Shown here piece by piece: positions 61,342 to 64,000 of a stretch of DNA of 64,000 nucleotides. Origin of the DNA: Streptomyces mobaraensis. GTDB taxonomy: Bacteria > Actinomycetota > Actinomycetes > Streptomycetales > Streptomycetaceae. The stretch is from the NCBI RefSeq assembly GCF_020099395.1, contig NZ_CP083590.1, forward strand, positions 1,674,001 through 1,738,000. The letters are read 5' to 3'. The first letter of the stretch is position 1. The number at the start of each line of letters is the position of its first letter. Both the position numbers and the translations under genes were made by a program. The notes under the pieces were generated by a model, which saw nothing but the letters and a program-made list of their open reading frames with translations, ran no database searches and was not told the origin of the DNA.

Positions 61342-62142
61342 ATGCCCTTCACCACCGTTCGCGACACCCGCGTCCACTACGAGAGCGAGGGCCGGGGTCC
61401 GGGCCTGGTCCTGGTGCACGGCACCGGCGGGGACGCCGAGAAGGTCTTCGGCGGCGTCGTGCCGTACTTCGCCGGCGACCACACGGTCGTCCGCCCCAAC
61501 TTCAGCGGCAGCGGCCTGACCGCCGACGACGGCGATCCGCTCACCATGGACCTCATCGCCGCCCAGGTCGCCGGGGCGGCGCGCGCCGCGGTCGACGGTC
61601 CAGTCGACCTCCTCGGCTTCTCGCTGGGCGCGGTCGCGGCCGCGGCCGTCGCCGCCGAGCACCCCGGGCTGGTGCGCCGCCTCGTCCTGGTCGCCGGCTG
61701 GTCCCACTCGACCGGGCCCCGCGACCGGTTCTACTTCGAGACCTGGCTCCGGCTGGGCCGTACGGACCGCGAGCTGTTCAAGCGGTTCTGCGCGCTGACG
61801 GGCTACGGCGCGGCCGCCCTCGACGGCTTCGGCCACGACGGGCTCGCGCGGTACCTCGACGACGCCTGGCCGCCCGTCGGCATGCTCCGCCAGATCGAGC
61901 TCGGGCTGCGCGTCGACATCCGCGGCCTGCTGCCGCGCATCACCGCGCCGACCCTGGTCGTGGGGTTCGCGGACGACGCGATGATCCCGTTCTCCGGTTC
62001 GCGGGACCTGCACGCCGCGATCCCCGGCAGCCGCCTCGTGGGGGTCCCCGGCCAGGGCCACATGGACTGGTTCGGCGACCCGAGCGGGCTGGCGTCCCTC
62101 ACTCGCGCCTTCCTCGACGACACGACGGCGCCCACCGCGTGA
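61342..62142 (+). CDS. Alpha/beta hydrolase
   Basis: This 266-residue protein has the oxyanion region LVLVHGTGG, nucleophile elbow GFSLG, and catalytic His in [10 protein letters not shown]; the acid is probably the Asp in [11 protein letters not shown]. The length is typical of small esterases, haloperoxidase-like or epoxide-hydrolase-like enzymes, but the substrate is unknown. The ATG at 61342 follows GGGAG. It is on the same strand as the LysR gene, 112 bases downstream, and could share its regulation. Confidence 0.85.
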   Translation: MPFTTVRDTRVHYESEGRGPGLVLVHGTGGDAEKVFGGVVPYFAGDHTVVRPNFSGSGLTADDGDPLTMDLIAAQVAGAARAAVDGPVDLLGFSLGAVAAAAVAAEHPGLVRRLVLVAGWSHSTGPRDRFYFETWLRLGRTDRELFKRFCALTGYGAAALDGFGHDGLARYLDDAWPPVGMLRQIELGLRVDIRGLLPRITAPTLVVGFADDAMIPFSGSRDLHAAIPGSRLVGVPGQGHMDWFGDPSGLASLTRAFLDDTTAPTA

Positions 62143-62287
62143 CCGCGCGCCCGGGGGCACCCGGGCGCACCCCCTCCGTTCCGCCGCGTTCCCGGGCGGC
62201 CCCTTACACTCGTCTGTCGGGTCCGTGACCGGACCCCCGCACCACGTGATCACGTCGTGCACGCCGGACAGTGGAGGAACCGGGGAC

Positions 62288-62533
62288 ATGGGAGCGGGCA
62301 CACCTGCCACCGCGGTACGCCGCGGCCGCCGCCGCGCGAGCGGCGCGCTGGAGTGCGAGGTCCTCGCGGCCCTGCGCCGAGCGGGCACCCCGCTGACCCC
62401 GCGCGAGGTCCAGCGGGAACTGCCGGGCGCCCTCACCTACTGCACCGTCGTGATCATCCTCCGCCGCCTGCACGGCAAGCACATGCTCACCCGCACGCCC
62501 CGGGGCCGGGGGTACGCGTACGCGGCGGTCTGA
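62288..62533 (+). CDS. Short BlaI/MecI-like winged-helix protein
   Basis: This 81-residue protein matches the DNA-binding domain of BlaI/MecI/CopY repressors: LECEVLAALRRAGTPLTPREVQRELPG, then TYCTVVIILRRLHGKHMLTRTPRGRGYAYAA. Full-length members have about 120 residues including a dimerisation and protease-cleavage region, which is missing here, and no BlaR1-type sensor gene is nearby. The ATG at 62288 has GGAGG upstream. It may be a trimmed regulator acting without proteolytic induction. Confidence 0.75.
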   Translation: MGAGTPATAVRRGRRRASGALECEVLAALRRAGTPLTPREVQRELPGALTYCTVVIILRRLHGKHMLTRTPRGRGYAYAAV

Positions 62534-62555
62534 CCGCGCCGCCGTCGGCGGCCCC

Positions 62556-63275
62556 TCAACACCCCAGCCACAGCCGCCGGTTGCGCGCCACCGTGTGGAC
62601 GCGGTCCACGCGGTCCGGGTGGAGGACGCCCCCGAGGACCCCCAGCCCCGCCACCTGACGCAGCGTCAGCACACGCACGTCGCCGCGCTCGGACTCGTCG
62701 TGCACCTCCGTGGCGCCCGTCAGGACGACGACCGGGCCCACCGGGACCGGGAAGCCGCAGCCGCGGGTGAGGACGAGGGAGGCGCGGGCCGCGGTCTGGC
62801 GGGCGTGGCGGACGGCGGGGCGGGGGTGGCGTTCGCGGGGGACGCGGATCGCGGCGTCGTCCGTCCGCGCCGGGGTGCGCCGGGTGGGTTCGACGAGGAC
62901 GGCGAAGACGCCGCCGGGGCCGATCAGCAGGTGCGGGATGACGGCGTCGCCGGGCAGGACGACGGAGTGCAGCACCTCCCAGCCGCCCGCGGTCAGACCG
63001 TCCAGGGCCGCTCCGACCTGCTGTTCGGCGGCCAGGGCCCGGCGCCAGCGGTCCTCCACGGGCCGGCGGCCGAGCAGCCGGGCCAGCAGGAGGGTGCCGC
63101 GGCCGGCGCGGGACGTGTCGAGCCGGGCGCGGAGGGTCTCGCCGGGGCGGTTGGGTGCCAGGTCGTCGTCGGGAGGCAGGAACAGCCGGTCCGGGTCGTA
63201 CCTCCGCCCGACCGCCCCGCCCTTCGCCCCCGGACCCGCTCCGGCTCCCGTTCCCGGCCGCTCGCGCACGCCCAT
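62556..63275 (-). CDS. Degenerate NERD-domain protein
   Basis: This 239-residue protein has a nuclease-related (NERD) fold at about 82-180: EQQVGAALDGLTAGGWEVLHSVVLPGDAVIPHLLIGPGGVFAVLVEP. In active-looking NERD domains the same stretch reads iDH...GVFvIdTK; here the Asp is Pro and the terminal Lys is missing, so nuclease activity is doubtful. The first 80 residues are Arg/Gly/Pro-rich. The ATG at 63275 has GGTGGGGGTG upstream. It is divergent from a TIGR04222-type membrane protein gene. Confidence 0.7.
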   Translation of the reverse strand: MGVRERPGTGAGAGPGAKGGAVGRRYDPDRLFLPPDDDLAPNRPGETLRARLDTSRAGRGTLLLARLLGRRPVEDRWRRALAAEQQVGAALDGLTAGGWEVLHSVVLPGDAVIPHLLIGPGGVFAVLVEPTRRTPARTDDAAIRVPRERHPRPAVRHARQTAARASLVLTRGCGFPVPVGPVVVLTGATEVHDESERGDVRVLTLRQVAGLGVLGGVLHPDRVDRVHTVARNRRLWLGC

Positions 63276-63426
63276 CACCCCCACCCGCCATCTTGCCGCA
63301 GGACGGCGGCGCCGGACCCGTACGCCGCTCGCCGGGTCGGGTGCGGGTCCCGCACACCACCCCACCAAAGTCCGCATTCCGGACATGGAGGTGCGCGAGA
63401 GGCGAGCCGTCGAGTAGAACACCCGT

Positions 63427-64000
63427 ATGTGGGTCGTTCTGCTGATCGTGACGTGCGTGGTCGCCGTCGCCGCCTGCGCCCGTCTGTGCCACGCCGCGAT
63501 GGCGGCGGCGGGCCCCGCGCCCGGCCCGGCCGCCGCCGGGTTCGACGCCCTGACGCTGTACGAGACGGCATTTCTGAACGGCGGCCCGGGCCGGGTCACC
63601 GACCTCACGCTGGTCGCGATGGCCCGGCAGCGGCGGCTGCTGCTGGCCCATACGGGGTGGGCGACCGTCGTCGACCCGGTGGGCCGGGACGAGGTCGAGC
63701 GGTCGGTGATCACCGCGATGGGCCCCGACGGCCAGTCCCCCGTGCCGCGCATACGCGCCGCGCACGGCACGGCCGACGCGGTGCGCGCCCTCGCGGACCG
63801 GCTCACGGCCGCCGGCCTGGTGGTGCCCGCGCGGGTCCGCCAGGAGGTCGCCGGTGCCGTCCGGCAGGTCCGGGCGGCCTGTGTGCTGTCCCTGCTCACC
63901 GCGGTGGCCACGCTGCTGACGCTGCCGGACGGCGCCGCGTTCGGGCGGACCGCCGGCTGGCTGGCCGTGCCGCTGGTGCTGACCGCCGGCTGCCTGGCCA
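63427..64000 (+). CDS. TIGR04222-type membrane protein, 3' end missing
   Basis: Open from ATG 63427 to the window edge, 191 residues visible. A first hydrophobic helix (VVLLIVTCVVAVAA) is followed by the family-like FDALTLYETAFLNGGPGRVTDLTLVAMARQRRLLL, and more hydrophobic segments start near residue 155. TIGR04222 proteins are actinobacterial membrane proteins of unknown function. The stop lies beyond the window. Confidence 0.75.
   Translation, partial: MWVVLLIVTCVVAVAACARLCHAAMAAAGPAPGPAAAGFDALTLYETAFLNGGPGRVTDLTLVAMARQRRLLLAHTGWATVVDPVGRDEVERSVITAMGPDGQSPVPRIRAAHGTADAVRALADRLTAAGLVVPARVRQEVAGAVRQVRAACVLSLLTAVATLLTLPDGAAFGRTAGWLAVPLVLTAGCLA

Overview
The window is high-GC, densely coded actinobacterial DNA, almost certainly Streptomyces. 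Frequent GTG starts, AGGAGG-type ribosome binding sites, a lasso-peptide cluster, an SAV2148-type HEPN protein, an SCO5918-type cold-shock neighbour and TreX/TreY/TreZ trehalose genes all point there. All calls come from reading the sequence; no database search was run.

Layout. 1-6.6 kb is a sulfur assimilation operon: cysD (5' end cut off), cysN, an SsuA/TauA-type lipoprotein, its ATPase and permease, and a sirohydrochlorin chelatase that would supply sirohaem to sulfite reductase. 6.6-12.4 kb holds a divergent MarR/NmrA-like pair, a LysE exporter, a phosphotransferase, a DEDD exonuclease and the HEPN protein. 12.7-24.9 kb carries the glycogen-to-trehalose pathway (glgX/treX, treY, treZ), but treY and treZ are separated by a compact lasso-peptide cluster (precursor, cyclase, RRE protein, protease) plus a LysR/dihydrolipoamide dehydrogenase pair. 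25.2-33.5 kb is housekeeping (msrB, murC, a RibD-type reductase, zapE, a deacetylase lipoprotein, a two-gene ABC exporter, a PTH2 protein) with at least four copies of a dispersed intergenic repeat.

The most unusual region is 33.7-49.8 kb: six genes on the minus strand with gaps of 1-32 bases, led by a candidate promoter at 49910-49938. In transcription order they encode a ComEC-like metallo-beta-lactamase with a long charged helical insertion, a 1425-residue beta-rich protein resembling DUF6603, two large unrecognised proteins (706 and 1156 residues), a 995-residue protein built of repeated Ig-like modules, and a hemopexin-like repeat protein. None shows a signal peptide or membrane segment. 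I know of no described system with this composition.

50.9-53.7 kb is a cold-shock cluster (cspA, DEAD-box helicase, a small CBS-like protein, an SCO5918-type protein). The terminator hairpin of that cluster appears to have been split by an IS30-family element inserted in its loop. A MerR-type regulator with a perfect 32-base palindrome in its leader follows. 56.3-59.7 kb has a bile-acid-symporter-like transporter with an abnormal C-terminus, and then an NRAMP-related transporter, probably for magnesium, that seems to be controlled by a 24-base inverted repeat over its promoter, an M-box riboswitch and a possible leader peptide. The window ends with a darcynin-like/LysR pair, an alpha/beta hydrolase, a short BlaI-like regulator, a degenerate NERD protein and the start of a TIGR04222-type membrane protein.
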